DNA of 64,000 nt from Streptomyces sp. MMBL 11-1 (GTDB lineage: Bacteria > Actinomycetota > Actinomycetes > Streptomycetales > Streptomycetaceae). How positions within the stretch are numbered: the first letter of the stretch is position 1; each line of letters begins with the position of its first letter. The notes under the pieces are model-generated. The model had not been told where the DNA came from. It saw only the letters and a list, made by a program, of their open reading frames with translations, and made no database searches. Made by a program: the position numbers and the translations under genes. Positions 7,753-16,997 of this stretch are shown here, piece after piece. The stretch lies in contig NZ_CP117709.1 of NCBI RefSeq assembly GCF_028622875.1, positions 7,133,001-7,197,000 of the forward strand, written 5' to 3'.

Positions 7753-9781
7753 TCAGAACGTTGTGGTCATCCCATCAGGGCCGGACGGTGCGGTTCCGGG
7801 CAGCCGCAGGACGAAGGCCGATCCCTCGCCCTCGACGCTCGTCGCGTCCACCGTGCCGCCGTGGGCCTCGACCAGTTTGCGGACGATGGCGAGGCCCAGG
7901 CCGCTGCCGCCCGTACGGCGGCTGCGGGACTTCTCCGCACGCCAGAACCGGTCGAAGACATGGGGAAGGTCCTCGGGCGGGATGCCGGATCCGGTGTCCG
8001 CCACCTCCACCAGCACCGTCCCCCCACCCTCCTCGGAGGTGGACGCGCGCAGCGTCACCCGCCCGCCCTCCGGTGTGTGCCGTACGGCGTTGGACACCAG
8101 GTTGCCCACCGCCTGCCGGAGTCTGACCGGGTCCGCGCGCAGGGCCAGGTCCGGGGCGGTGGCCTCGACCGCGAGTGTGACGCCCGCGTTCTCCGCCCGC
8201 GCCTGGTGGGCGGCGGCGACCTGGCTCAGCAGCTCCCCGGCCCCGACGGGTTCGGGACGCAGGCGCAGCTCCCCGGCGTCGGCGGCGGCCAGGTCCTGGA
8301 GGTCGTCGATGATGTGCTGGAGCAGCACGGCCTCCTCCAGCAACGAGGAGACGAACGCCGGGTCGGGGTCGGCGAGTCCGTCCTGCGCGGCCTCCAGCCA
8401 GCCCCGGATGTTGCTCAGCGGGGTGCGCAGCTCATGGGCGACGTCGCTCACCATGGCCTTGCGCTGCTCCTCCAGCCGCGCCCGGTGCGCGGACATGTCG
8501 TTGAACGCCGCGGCCAGCCGGCCGACCTCGTCGTCCCCCGAGACGGGCACCGACTCCGGCCGCTCCCCGTCGCGCATACGCTGCGCGGCGCCGGTCAGCG
8601 CGTGCAGCGGACGCACCAGCCGGGCTCCCGCGAACACCGAAGCGCCCACGGTGAGGGCCAGTACGAGCGCCGCCGCGCCGGCGATCCTGGCCGTGTTCGC
8701 GGGGGAGAGGTCGAAGCCGGGCAGCGTCGCGCCGCCCTCGTCGCCGATGAAGAGAAGGGCGGGGGAGGCCACGTACGAGCTGAGCTGTTCGCTCCGGGCC
8801 GTGCCCACACAGGACGCGATCGCCCGGTCGTTCTCCCCGGTGCGCTCGGGCGTCACGACGGACGGCTTCGTGGCCTCCGAAGGGGCGTCGCGCGGTGCCG
8901 GAGACGGCAGCGGCACCCGTGGCACCAGCTGTCCGAGCTCCACCGGCAGGGGCGAGGTACGCGGACCGTCCCAGGAGAGATCGCTGTTCAGCCGTACGCC
9001 CTCAAGGCCCTGGCGCTCCAGACAGGCGTCGGCCAGCTCGGTGAGCGCGTCGAGCGCCTTCCGTTCCGAGGGGGTGGGGGCGTCCAGGGCGGCGAGATCG
9101 CAACGGGTGCCCAGTACGCGGTCGGGATCGTTGCCCACGATCTGCACCCGGGGCCGGCCGCTCGCGCCGACCACCACGTCCGAGGCGATCCCCGCCCGGT
9201 TCAGACACTCCACCTTGGCGTCGGCGGTCCGCCGCAACGCCCTGCTGTCGGCCGCGGACAGCAGGAACGGCCCCACCGCCCGGGGATCGATCCGGTCGGC
9301 GGCCGTGCCCTGCCCATCGGCGCCCCGCGCCGCCAGGACGGTGTCCACGGACAACGGGTCGACCACGGCGGACGCCTGCGGCGGGAGTGCCGGGGCGGAC
9401 GCCGAGGTGGCCGAATCGGCGAGCGGCTGCCTGGCCTGGGTGGTCAGGGCGACCCGGCGGCCCGACTCCCGGGCCAGCTTCCGCACCGTCGCACCGACCC
9501 CGTCCCAGGTCGGGTTGCGGGCGGCGTAGTCCAGCAGGGTGTCGTAGATGCGGGCGTCCGCGGTGAGGTTCTGTCCCTGCTCCTGCTTGATCGCGCCCGA
9601 GGTGGTCTGCACGGCGATCCAGGCCGTGGCCGCCACCGAACACGCGGCCACCAGCGCCGAGACGGCGAGCAGCCGCCCCAGCAGGCTACGGCGCAGCGGC
9701 AGCCGCGCCCGCCCGGGCGGCTTTTGCCGGCCCTCGCGCCCCCGGCTCCGGCCACCCGCCCCGCCGTCCCCGCCGCGCGCC

Positions 9782-9789
<8 letters not shown>
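7753..9789 (-). CDS. Two-component sensor histidine kinase
   Basis: A membrane kinase of 678 residues. After a basic N terminus there is a transmembrane helix (about 38-58). A long extracytoplasmic sensor region of nearly 290 residues follows, then a second helix (TARIAGAAALVLALTVG). HAMP, HisKA and HATPase domains complete it. The phospho-acceptor is His452 in VAHELRTPLSN, and ATP-binding motifs include DTGSGIPPEDL and GGSGLGLAIV. The start overlaps the end of the response regulator gene by 8 bp, so the pair is co-translated. The sensed signal is unknown; the large sensor region shows no family I recognise. Confidence 0.92.
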
Positions 9790-10504
<715 letters not shown>

Positions 10505-10727
10505 GCCCCCGATCGTAGAGCGCGGGATCGCGGTGCGGGACCGGGGCGGCCACCAGGCCGCCCGCGCCCCGGACGTGACCCCGGCCGGGTCCGACGGCAG
10601 CCGGCGCCCGACGCGGCCTCCGCGCCGATGCCGACCTTGTGATCAAAGGTATGCAGATGTCAGGGGAGAAAGGGCGGAAGGTGAGGCCGAATCGGTCGGA
10701 GGCCGTTCGAAAATGAACGCGAACAGC

Positions 10728-10756
10728 TTCGGTGGTTCACGCAACCTCCTTATAGT
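10728..10756 (+). promoter_or_regulatory. Candidate sigma-HrdB-like promoter for P450 operon
   Basis: TTCGGT (10728-10733), a 17-bp spacer and TATAGT (10751-10756) form a plausible -35/-10 pair. Transcription would start near 10763, inside the inverted repeat at 10761-10788. The rest of the 10505-10727 gap shows no gene. Confidence 0.4.
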
Positions 10757-10760
10757 GGTG

Positions 10761-10788
10761 ACGCGTTGATCGTATGGTCGCAACGCGT
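10761..10788. promoter_or_regulatory. Operator-like inverted repeat ACGCGTTG-N12-CAACGCGT
   Basis: Two perfect 8-bp arms separated by 12 bp lie just after the -10 candidate and 27 bp before the P450 start. The position suits a repressor site. It could also fold as an mRNA leader hairpin. Confidence 0.5.
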
Positions 10789-10815
10789 GAAGCCGCCGCC
10801 CCTGGAGTCCGTACG

Positions 10816-12117
10816 ATGACGAACCCCTCCTCCGCCACGCCCGCGTCCACGGCCGGTGCCGGCGGAGGCTGCCCGGCGGGCGCCGGTGCGGGGGCCGTCC
10901 CGCTCGGTGGGGCCGGCTTCTCCACCGAACCGCAGGTGCTCTACCGGTCCATGCGGCGCGACCACGGGCCGGTCGTCCCGGTCGAGCTGCCCGGCGGCTT
11001 CCCCGCCTGGCTGGTGATCGGCTACCGGGAACTCCACCAGGTCACCAGCGACGGGGAGCTGTTCCCCCGGGACGTCTCCCTCTGGAACCAGTGGGGACAG
11101 GTCCCCGCCGACTGGCCGCTGCTGCCCATGGTGGGCACCCCCATGCCGTCCATCTACTTCACCGCCGGAGCCGAGCACCGCCGGCACGTCGACATGGTCG
11201 TACCGGCGCTCGAAGGGGCGGATCCCTTCGAGATCCGGCAGCACTGCGAGGAGTTGGCCGACCGGCTCATCGACGCCGTGTGCAGCCGGGGAACCGCCGA
11301 TCTCGTCGCCGAGTTCGCGGAGCCGCTGCCCGTCCTCGTGCTCGCCCGGCTCGTCGGCTTCCCCGACGACGAGGGCGCCGACATCGCGCGGGTGCTCAAG
11401 GACCTCGCCGACGGCGGCCCCGGCGCGCAGAAGGCGCACCTGAGCTTCGGCGAGCACATGCGGCGCCTGGTCGAGGCCAAGCGGGCGAGGCCCGGCGACG
11501 ACGTGACCTCCCGGATGCTCGCCCACCCCGAACCCTTCACGGACGAGGAGTACGCGCTCGACCTGATGGCCATCACGGCCGCCGGACACCTCACCACCGC
11601 CGACTGGATCAGCAACTCCACCCGGCTGATGCTCACCGAAGACCAGTTCGCCGACGCCCTGTCCGGCGGCCGGCACAGTGTCGCCGAGGCCATGAACGAG
11701 GTGCTCTGGGAGGACGGCCCCACCCAGATCCTCGCCGGTCGCTGGGCCGCGCGCGACGCCCGGCTCGGCGGGCGGAACATCGCCCGCGGCGACATGCTGC
11801 TCCTCGGGCTCGGCGCGGCCAACGCCGACCCGCACATCCGCCAGCAGGTCACCGCCGCCGCCGTCCGCTCCGGGCAGGGCGGCAACAGCGCGCACCTGGC
11901 GTTCAGCCACGGCGAGTACCGCTGCCCCTTCCCCGCCCAGGAGATCGCGGAGATCATCGCCCGTACCGGCATCGAGGTGCTGCTGGACCGGCTGCCCGAC
12001 CTCGAACTGGCCGTCCCCGCGACCGAACTGGTCCGCCGGCCGTCCGCCTTCCTGCGCGGGACGACCGCCCTGCCCGTCCGCTTCACTCCCGTACGCACGA
12101 CAGGAGACGCGTTGTGA
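10816..12117 (+). CDS. Cytochrome P450, CYP157-like, lacking EXXR
   Basis: The ATG at 10816 follows GGAG at about 7 bp; an earlier ATG at 10774 sits inside the inverted repeat. The product has 433 residues. The heme-ligand loop is FSHGEYRCPFP (Cys370). The K-helix, where P450s normally have EXXR, reads EVLW (295-298), and the oxygen-binding I-helix reads AAGHLTTADW. The loss of the Arg and the GRWA segment after it match the P450 encoded by the conservon at 50263. CYP157 enzymes are known to lack EXXR. Substrate unknown. The stop overlaps the second P450 by 4 bp (GTGA), so the two are coupled. Confidence 0.85.
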   Translation: MTNPSSATPASTAGAGGGCPAGAGAGAVPLGGAGFSTEPQVLYRSMRRDHGPVVPVELPGGFPAWLVIGYRELHQVTSDGELFPRDVSLWNQWGQVPADWPLLPMVGTPMPSIYFTAGAEHRRHVDMVVPALEGADPFEIRQHCEELADRLIDAVCSRGTADLVAEFAEPLPVLVLARLVGFPDDEGADIARVLKDLADGGPGAQKAHLSFGEHMRRLVEAKRARPGDDVTSRMLAHPEPFTDEEYALDLMAITAAGHLTTADWISNSTRLMLTEDQFADALSGGRHSVAEAMNEVLWEDGPTQILAGRWAARDARLGGRNIARGDMLLLGLGAANADPHIRQQVTAAAVRSGQGGNSAHLAFSHGEYRCPFPAQEIAEIIARTGIEVLLDRLPDLELAVPATELVRRPSAFLRGTTALPVRFTPVRTTGDAL

Positions 12118-13364
12118 ACTGTCCGCACACCGGCGCCGCGGCCGACCGGGACGCCGGGACCGTCGTCATCGACCCCATGGTCCAGGACCTGGACGGCGAG
12201 ACCGCGCGGCTGCGCGACGCCGGGGTCCTCGCCCGGATCGACCTGCTCGGCGTCCCGGCCTGGGCGGTCACCCGGCACGCCGAGGCACGCCAACTCCTGC
12301 TCGACCCGCGGCTGGTGAAGGACATCGACGCCTGGGGACTCTGGCAGAGCGGCGCGGTGACCCACGCGTGGCCGCTGATCGGCATGATCGACGCCGGGCG
12401 CTCCATGTTCACCGTCGACGGGGCCGAACACCGGCGGCTGCGCACCAAGACCTCGCAGGCGCTCACCCCCCGCCGCCTGGAGGCGATCCGCCCGGAGATC
12501 GAGAAGTTCACGCAGGAGCTGCTGGACGCCCTCGACGCCGCACAGGGGGACGACGGGGTCGTCGATCTGAAGGCGGTGTTCGCCCAGCCCCTGCCGATGC
12601 GGGTGGTGGGCATGCTGATGGGCGTGGACGAGTCCCAGCACGCCATGCTGACCAGGCAGTACAAGGCGTTCTTCTCCATGCTCACCCCCCAGGACGAACG
12701 CCTCGCGCTGCTCGCCGAGTTGGACGTCTTCTACACCGGCCTCGTACGGGAGAAGACCGCCCGGCCCACGGACGACCTCACCAGCGCGCTGATCCTGGCC
12801 GATGAGGGCGGCGAGCCGCTCACCGAACAGGAGGTGGTGGGCAACCTCAAGGCCATGGTCGCCGCCGGGCACGAGACCACCATCGGCCTCGTCCTCAACG
12901 CCGTGCGCGCCCTCCTCTCCCACCCGGACCAGCTGCGCATGGTGCTCGCCGGGGAGGTCGGCTGGGACGCGGTGATCGAGGAGACGCTGCGCTGGGACAC
13001 GCCCACCACCCACCTGCTCATGCGGTTCGCCACCGAGGACATCCCCGTCGGCGACGACGTGATCCGCCGGGGCGAGGGAGTCGTCGTCTCCTACCGGGCC
13101 ATCGGGCGCGACCTCGAGCAGCACGGCCCCGACGCCGACGCCTTCGACATCACCCGCCCCACGCGAAACCGCCACATGACCTTCGGCCACGGCCCGCACA
13201 TCTGCCCCGGAGCGGCCCTGTCGCGCGTCGAGGCGGGCATCGCGCTGCCCGCTCTGTTCAGACGCTTCCCCGGGCTCCGCCTCGCCGTCCCGGACGAGGA
13301 GATCACCAAGCTTCCGGTGATGACGCAGAACGACATGACCGCCTTCCCGGTCCTCCTGGGCTGA
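12114..13364 (+). CDS. Cytochrome P450, CYP154-like, canonical motifs
   Basis: The GTG at 12114 overlaps the upstream stop and yields 416 residues. All hallmark motifs are present: I-helix AGHETT (about 250-255), K-helix ETLR (290-293), and heme loop FGHGPHICPG with Cys364. It is therefore expected to be a functional monooxygenase needing external ferredoxin and reductase, neither of which is encoded nearby. CYP157/CYP154 pairs recur in Streptomyces, often at the end of conservons. Here the pair stands alone with an ATP-grasp gene downstream. Confidence 0.9.
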   Translation: MNCPHTGAAADRDAGTVVIDPMVQDLDGETARLRDAGVLARIDLLGVPAWAVTRHAEARQLLLDPRLVKDIDAWGLWQSGAVTHAWPLIGMIDAGRSMFTVDGAEHRRLRTKTSQALTPRRLEAIRPEIEKFTQELLDALDAAQGDDGVVDLKAVFAQPLPMRVVGMLMGVDESQHAMLTRQYKAFFSMLTPQDERLALLAELDVFYTGLVREKTARPTDDLTSALILADEGGEPLTEQEVVGNLKAMVAAGHETTIGLVLNAVRALLSHPDQLRMVLAGEVGWDAVIEETLRWDTPTTHLLMRFATEDIPVGDDVIRRGEGVVVSYRAIGRDLEQHGPDADAFDITRPTRNRHMTFGHGPHICPGAALSRVEAGIALPALFRRFPGLRLAVPDEEITKLPVMTQNDMTAFPVLLG

Positions 13365-13395
13365 CGACGAAACCGGCGGACAGGGGAGGTGCCGT

Positions 13396-14220
13396 ATGCC
13401 GTCGGGACCGGGGTTCCTGGCGCTCGCGCCGCACCGCTCCGGCACGGCCTCCCTCCTGTCCGACGCGGCACGCCGACGCGGCATGGAGGTGACCGTGCTG
13501 CCCGCCGACGGAGTCCCCGAGCGGTACCGGGGGAGGGGGGACGGGCACTACTACGGAGGCCCGCGCTTCGGCGCCCGGGTCGCGGACCCGCTCGGGGTCG
13601 CGCTCCTGGAGCCGCACGACGGCTGGCTGGACACCCTCCCGGGCGCCTTCACCGGCCGGAGCGTCAGCCGGGTGCCCCTCTCCGAGGCCCGCAGGCGCAC
13701 CGGCCCGATCTTCGTCAAACCGCCCACCGACAAGAGCTTTCCCGCCGCCGTCCACCCGGACGGCGCATCGCTCCCGCAGCCCCCGCCGGGCTCCGGTGAC
13801 CCACTCGTCCAGATCAGCGAAGTCGTGGTCTGGGAGGACGAGTTCAGACTCTTCCTGCTCGACGGTGAGATCCGCACCGGATCGCGCTACGCCGTGCACG
13901 GTCGGCTCGAAGCGGCCCCTCTGGCCGGCCACCCGCAGGAGGCAGCCGTACACGCCTTCGCCGACCGGCTCACCGAGGAGTGCGGGGACACCCTGCCGGG
14001 AGCCGTCGTCGTGGACGTCGGGCGGATGCGCCGCCCGGGCCGGGACACCGAATGGGCCGTCGTCGAGGCCAACATGGCCTGGTTCAGCACCGTCTACGCC
14101 GCCGACCCCGACCGCGCCCTGGACGTGGTGCTCCGGTCGGCGGGCCCCGGCGCCCTGGCCCGGGAGCGGGACCTGGCGTTCCGGCGGGACCGTTCCACCC
14201 GGCCCGCGCCAGAGGGCTGA
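13396..14220 (+). CDS. ATP-grasp domain protein
   Basis: The ATG at 13396 has GGGGAGG 6 bp upstream; the product has 274 residues. ATP-grasp features: nucleotide-binding Lys segment IFVKPPTDKSF, central EVVVWEDEFRLFLLDG, and a metal-binding strand VVDVG...WAVVEANMAWFS near the C terminus. ATP-grasp ligases join a carboxylate to an amine or thiol through an acyl phosphate. The substrate cannot be told. Its place 31 bp after the P450 pair suggests a shared pathway or a tailoring role on the same small molecule or peptide. Confidence 0.75.
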   Translation: MPSGPGFLALAPHRSGTASLLSDAARRRGMEVTVLPADGVPERYRGRGDGHYYGGPRFGARVADPLGVALLEPHDGWLDTLPGAFTGRSVSRVPLSEARRRTGPIFVKPPTDKSFPAAVHPDGASLPQPPPGSGDPLVQISEVVVWEDEFRLFLLDGEIRTGSRYAVHGRLEAAPLAGHPQEAAVHAFADRLTEECGDTLPGAVVVDVGRMRRPGRDTEWAVVEANMAWFSTVYAADPDRALDVVLRSAGPGALARERDLAFRRDRSTRPAPEG

Positions 14221-14337
14221 GGCGGTGCGCCGAGCAGGGCCGCGGGGGCACGTGAAGATCCTGGTTGCCGAAGATTCAATCATGGTAACTTCGCGTTCAG
14301 CCATGTGAGTTGGACCGACTCGGCGGGGGGTGGCCCG

Positions 14338-15900
14338 ATGGATGCTGTCCCGCACGGGCACCCGGGACCGGATCTGGTGCAGGCCATGGTCGACGCGCTG
14401 ACCCTGCTCGAATGTGTCAGGGACCGGACCCAGCGCGTCGAGTTCGTGGAGACGGTGGCCTACAGGCTCGGCGTCGAGCTGACCTACCCGGACAGCACGC
14501 CCCGGATCGACATGACGCATCTGGTCCGCAAGGTGATCCACCGGCCCGGCGGCCCCGAGGCGCTCGTCTACGCGGTCCGCACCGTGTCCGGCAAGGACGA
14601 GGCCGAACGGATAGCCGCCGAGGCGGGCGTCCGGATCGACGCCGACCGGCCGGGCCCCGGGCCCGCGCCCGTCTTCGCCGAGGACGTCGCCCGGCAGGCG
14701 CGCCGACTGCTCGCCGAGGCGAAGGACATCGACGGCGGGCGCCTGACCGCACTCCTCGGCGAGGAACTGCCCGGGGACCTGCCGGACAGCGGAACACCGG
14801 CCGAACTCTTCGACCACGCACTGGACATGACCGCGCTCGCCGACGGCCTCCCCGCCGCGGTGGTCCTCGTCGAGGCCGCCGCCGCCCTGTCGGACGGGTG
14901 GGGCGCACCGCTGCGCCGGTGGGCGGACCGCTGGGCGGCCGGGGACCCCGCCGCGCCGCCCGACGACCCCCGGGCGTGGGTCTCCGGGGCGGCGGAGGCG
15001 CTCGCCGACTGCCGGCGGCGCCTTAAGCGGCCCGCCGCCCCCGACCCGACGGTCCCCCGGTGTCTGGTCGTGATGGTCGAACCGGCCCGGGACGGTTCAC
15101 CGGACGTCTTCGTCCGCCACTGGGTCAACAAGGTCCCCGGCTACTGGCGGCCGGAGCCGAGCCCCGTGGAGACCGTCACCCTGGACACCCTGGCCGCGGC
15201 GGTCGAACGAGCCGTCGACCGAGGTGAGGCGCTGTGGGCCGATGCGCGGAAGGGGACGGCGGGGCGGACGGAGGCACCGGGACCGACGGAGGGGGCGGGG
15301 GCCCGCGGAGGACCGGTCCACGTCGAGTTCCTGCTCCCCTTCGACCTGCTCAACCATGACATGGCCCGCCTGGAACTGGGCACCGGAGACCCGAGGCCCC
15401 GGCCGATCGGCATGCACTACCGGGTCCATCTGCGCAGCCTGGACCGGATGCGCGGCGACGCCGGGCAACTGCGCCGCTGGCAGGCCCGCTGGGATCAGCT
15501 GCGGACCGCGACCGCCCCGGCCGCCCACCGCTGGAGGGCCGCCGACCGCGACGGGCTCGAACGCTGGCGCGCCCACCTCGCCGGGGACGAGTCGCTCACC
15601 GCGGTCATCCTCGACGCGCCCGCCGTCCAGGGGCACGGCCTGGAGGCGTTGCAGGCCGCCGTCGTCGAGGGCGTGGGTCTCGCCGCCTGGGACCGCAGGG
15701 CCGACAGCCCTTCCCCGTCCAGCGAACTGCTCACGCTGCTTCTGGGGCACACGTACGCACAACTGCCGGAAAAAGTGCACAGGCTGAGGGCGGGAGCGGA
15801 GATCGAGGAGGACGGCCCCCTGTGGGTGGGCAGGCACATCGCGTTCTTCTGGGACGACCCGTACCGACTGGTCGATCGTGAGGAGTTGTTGTCGGCATGA
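14338..15900 (+). CDS. vWA-MoxR-associated protein (VMAP) with N-terminal EAD2-like domain
   Basis: The ATG at 14338 follows a G-rich stretch; GTG 14305 (11 codons upstream) lacks a ribosome site. A product of 520 residues. Residues 8 to about 95 form a small helical domain (LVQAMVDALTLLECVRDR, LVRKVIHR) like effector-associated domain 2, the same kind as at the end of the caspase gene at 22703. The C-terminal half (from about residue 235) has the features of VMAP-C: VRHWVNKVPGYW, VEFLLPFDLLNHDMARL, HYRVHLRSLDR, GRHIAFFWDDPYRL. VMAPs are the adaptor or sensor of vWA-MoxR ternary conflict systems. It starts the gene run and overlaps the MoxR gene by 4 bp. Confidence 0.8.
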   Translation: MDAVPHGHPGPDLVQAMVDALTLLECVRDRTQRVEFVETVAYRLGVELTYPDSTPRIDMTHLVRKVIHRPGGPEALVYAVRTVSGKDEAERIAAEAGVRIDADRPGPGPAPVFAEDVARQARRLLAEAKDIDGGRLTALLGEELPGDLPDSGTPAELFDHALDMTALADGLPAAVVLVEAAAALSDGWGAPLRRWADRWAAGDPAAPPDDPRAWVSGAAEALADCRRRLKRPAAPDPTVPRCLVVMVEPARDGSPDVFVRHWVNKVPGYWRPEPSPVETVTLDTLAAAVERAVDRGEALWADARKGTAGRTEAPGPTEGAGARGGPVHVEFLLPFDLLNHDMARLELGTGDPRPRPIGMHYRVHLRSLDRMRGDAGQLRRWQARWDQLRTATAPAAHRWRAADRDGLERWRAHLAGDESLTAVILDAPAVQGHGLEALQAAVVEGVGLAAWDRRADSPSPSSELLTLLLGHTYAQLPEKVHRLRAGAEIEEDGPLWVGRHIAFFWDDPYRLVDREELLSA

Positions 15901-16997
15901 CCGCAGAGGCCTCTGCCGTACCGCCGCCGCCCGCGTGGTGGGTCTTCCACGCGACCGGAAGGGCGCCCGGGGGCGAGCCGCCGGAGCTGCCGGCGCCACC
16001 GCCCTGGCGGACGTTCCCCGGCGGACCGCTCCAGCCGCCACCGCCCGAGGACGACCGCGCCGCGGAGCGCCGCCTCGGCCGGATCCAGGACGGTCCGCAA
16101 CTGCGGCGCGAGGAGATCGACGCGGTCAACGCGGCCCTGCTGCTGCGCCGCCCCCTGCTCATCACCGGCCCGCCCGGCGTCGGCAAGTCCACCCTCGCCT
16201 ATCTGATCGCCCGTGAGCTGGGACTCGGCCGGGTCCTGCCCTGGAGCGTCGTCAGCCGCAGCACGCTCAGGGACGGCCTGTACGCGTACGACGCGATCGG
16301 CCGCGCCCAGGCCATCGCGGCCTGGCGGGCGGCCGATGCCGGCGCGCACGGCCCCGCCGCCGGGTGCGCTCCCGACACGGCCGACGGAGCACCGGGCGAA
16401 CGCGGCCCGGCCACCGAAGGGCCGCCCGCACTGGGGGACTTCGTCACCCTGGGCCCGCTCGGCACCGCCCTGCTCGCCTACGGGCGCCCCCGGGTGCTGC
16501 TCGTCGACGAGCTGGACAAGAGCGATATCGACCTGCCCAACGACCTCCTGCACGTCCTGGAGAACGGCAGTTACGAGATTCCTGAACTCGTACGCAGCAA
16601 CGAGGAGTCGGCGACCGTGTTCACCGACGACCCGCGCGGCTCGGCGAGGGTCGAGGGCGGCCGGGTGGAATGCGCGCAGTTCCCCGTCGTGGTCATCACG
16701 AGCAACGGCGAACGGGAGTTCCCCGCCGCCTTCCGCCGCCGCTGCCTGCCGCTGGAGATGCTGCCGCCGGGACGCGAGCAGCTGATCGGCATCGTCGTCA
16801 GTCATCTGCGGCAACGCCCCGAAGGCGTCGAGGCGCTGGTGGACGAGTTCGAGAAGCGTCTGCGCGGTGGCGGCACCCAGTCGATCGACCAGTTGCTCAA
16901 CGCCGTCCAGCTGACGACCGCGGGCGGTTTTCAAGCGGATGCCGACGGGCGTAAGCTCGTCGAGATGCTCCTCCGAGACCTCTCGAAGGGCCGCTGA
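15897..16997 (+). CDS. MoxR-type AAA+ ATPase
   Basis: A cytoplasmic ATPase of 366 residues. Walker A GPPGVGKS lies at about 91-98, Walker B VLLVDELDKSD near 200-210, a sensor-1 segment VVITSNGER follows, and the Arg cluster AFRRRCLPL comes next. About 50 residues between Walker A and B are a low-complexity insert. MoxR ATPases remodel or insert cofactors into vWA-domain partners; that partner should be the next gene product. Overlaps: 4 bp with the VMAP stop and 1 bp with the following start. Confidence 0.9.
   Translation: MTAEASAVPPPPAWWVFHATGRAPGGEPPELPAPPPWRTFPGGPLQPPPPEDDRAAERRLGRIQDGPQLRREEIDAVNAALLLRRPLLITGPPGVGKSTLAYLIARELGLGRVLPWSVVSRSTLRDGLYAYDAIGRAQAIAAWRAADAGAHGPAAGCAPDTADGAPGERGPATEGPPALGDFVTLGPLGTALLAYGRPRVLLVDELDKSDIDLPNDLLHVLENGSYEIPELVRSNEESATVFTDDPRGSARVEGGRVECAQFPVVVITSNGEREFPAAFRRRCLPLEMLPPGREQLIGIVVSHLRQRPEGVEALVDEFEKRLRGGGTQSIDQLLNAVQLTTAGGFQADADGRKLVEMLLRDLSKGR

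Noticed and set aside
14305..14337. GTG at 14305 as VMAP start
   Set aside because: No ribosome site precedes it; the ATG at 14338 fits better, though the choice is not certain.
15023..15025. TTA triplet in the VMAP gene
   Set aside because: It is out of frame (the codons are CTT AAG), so it is not a bldA signal.
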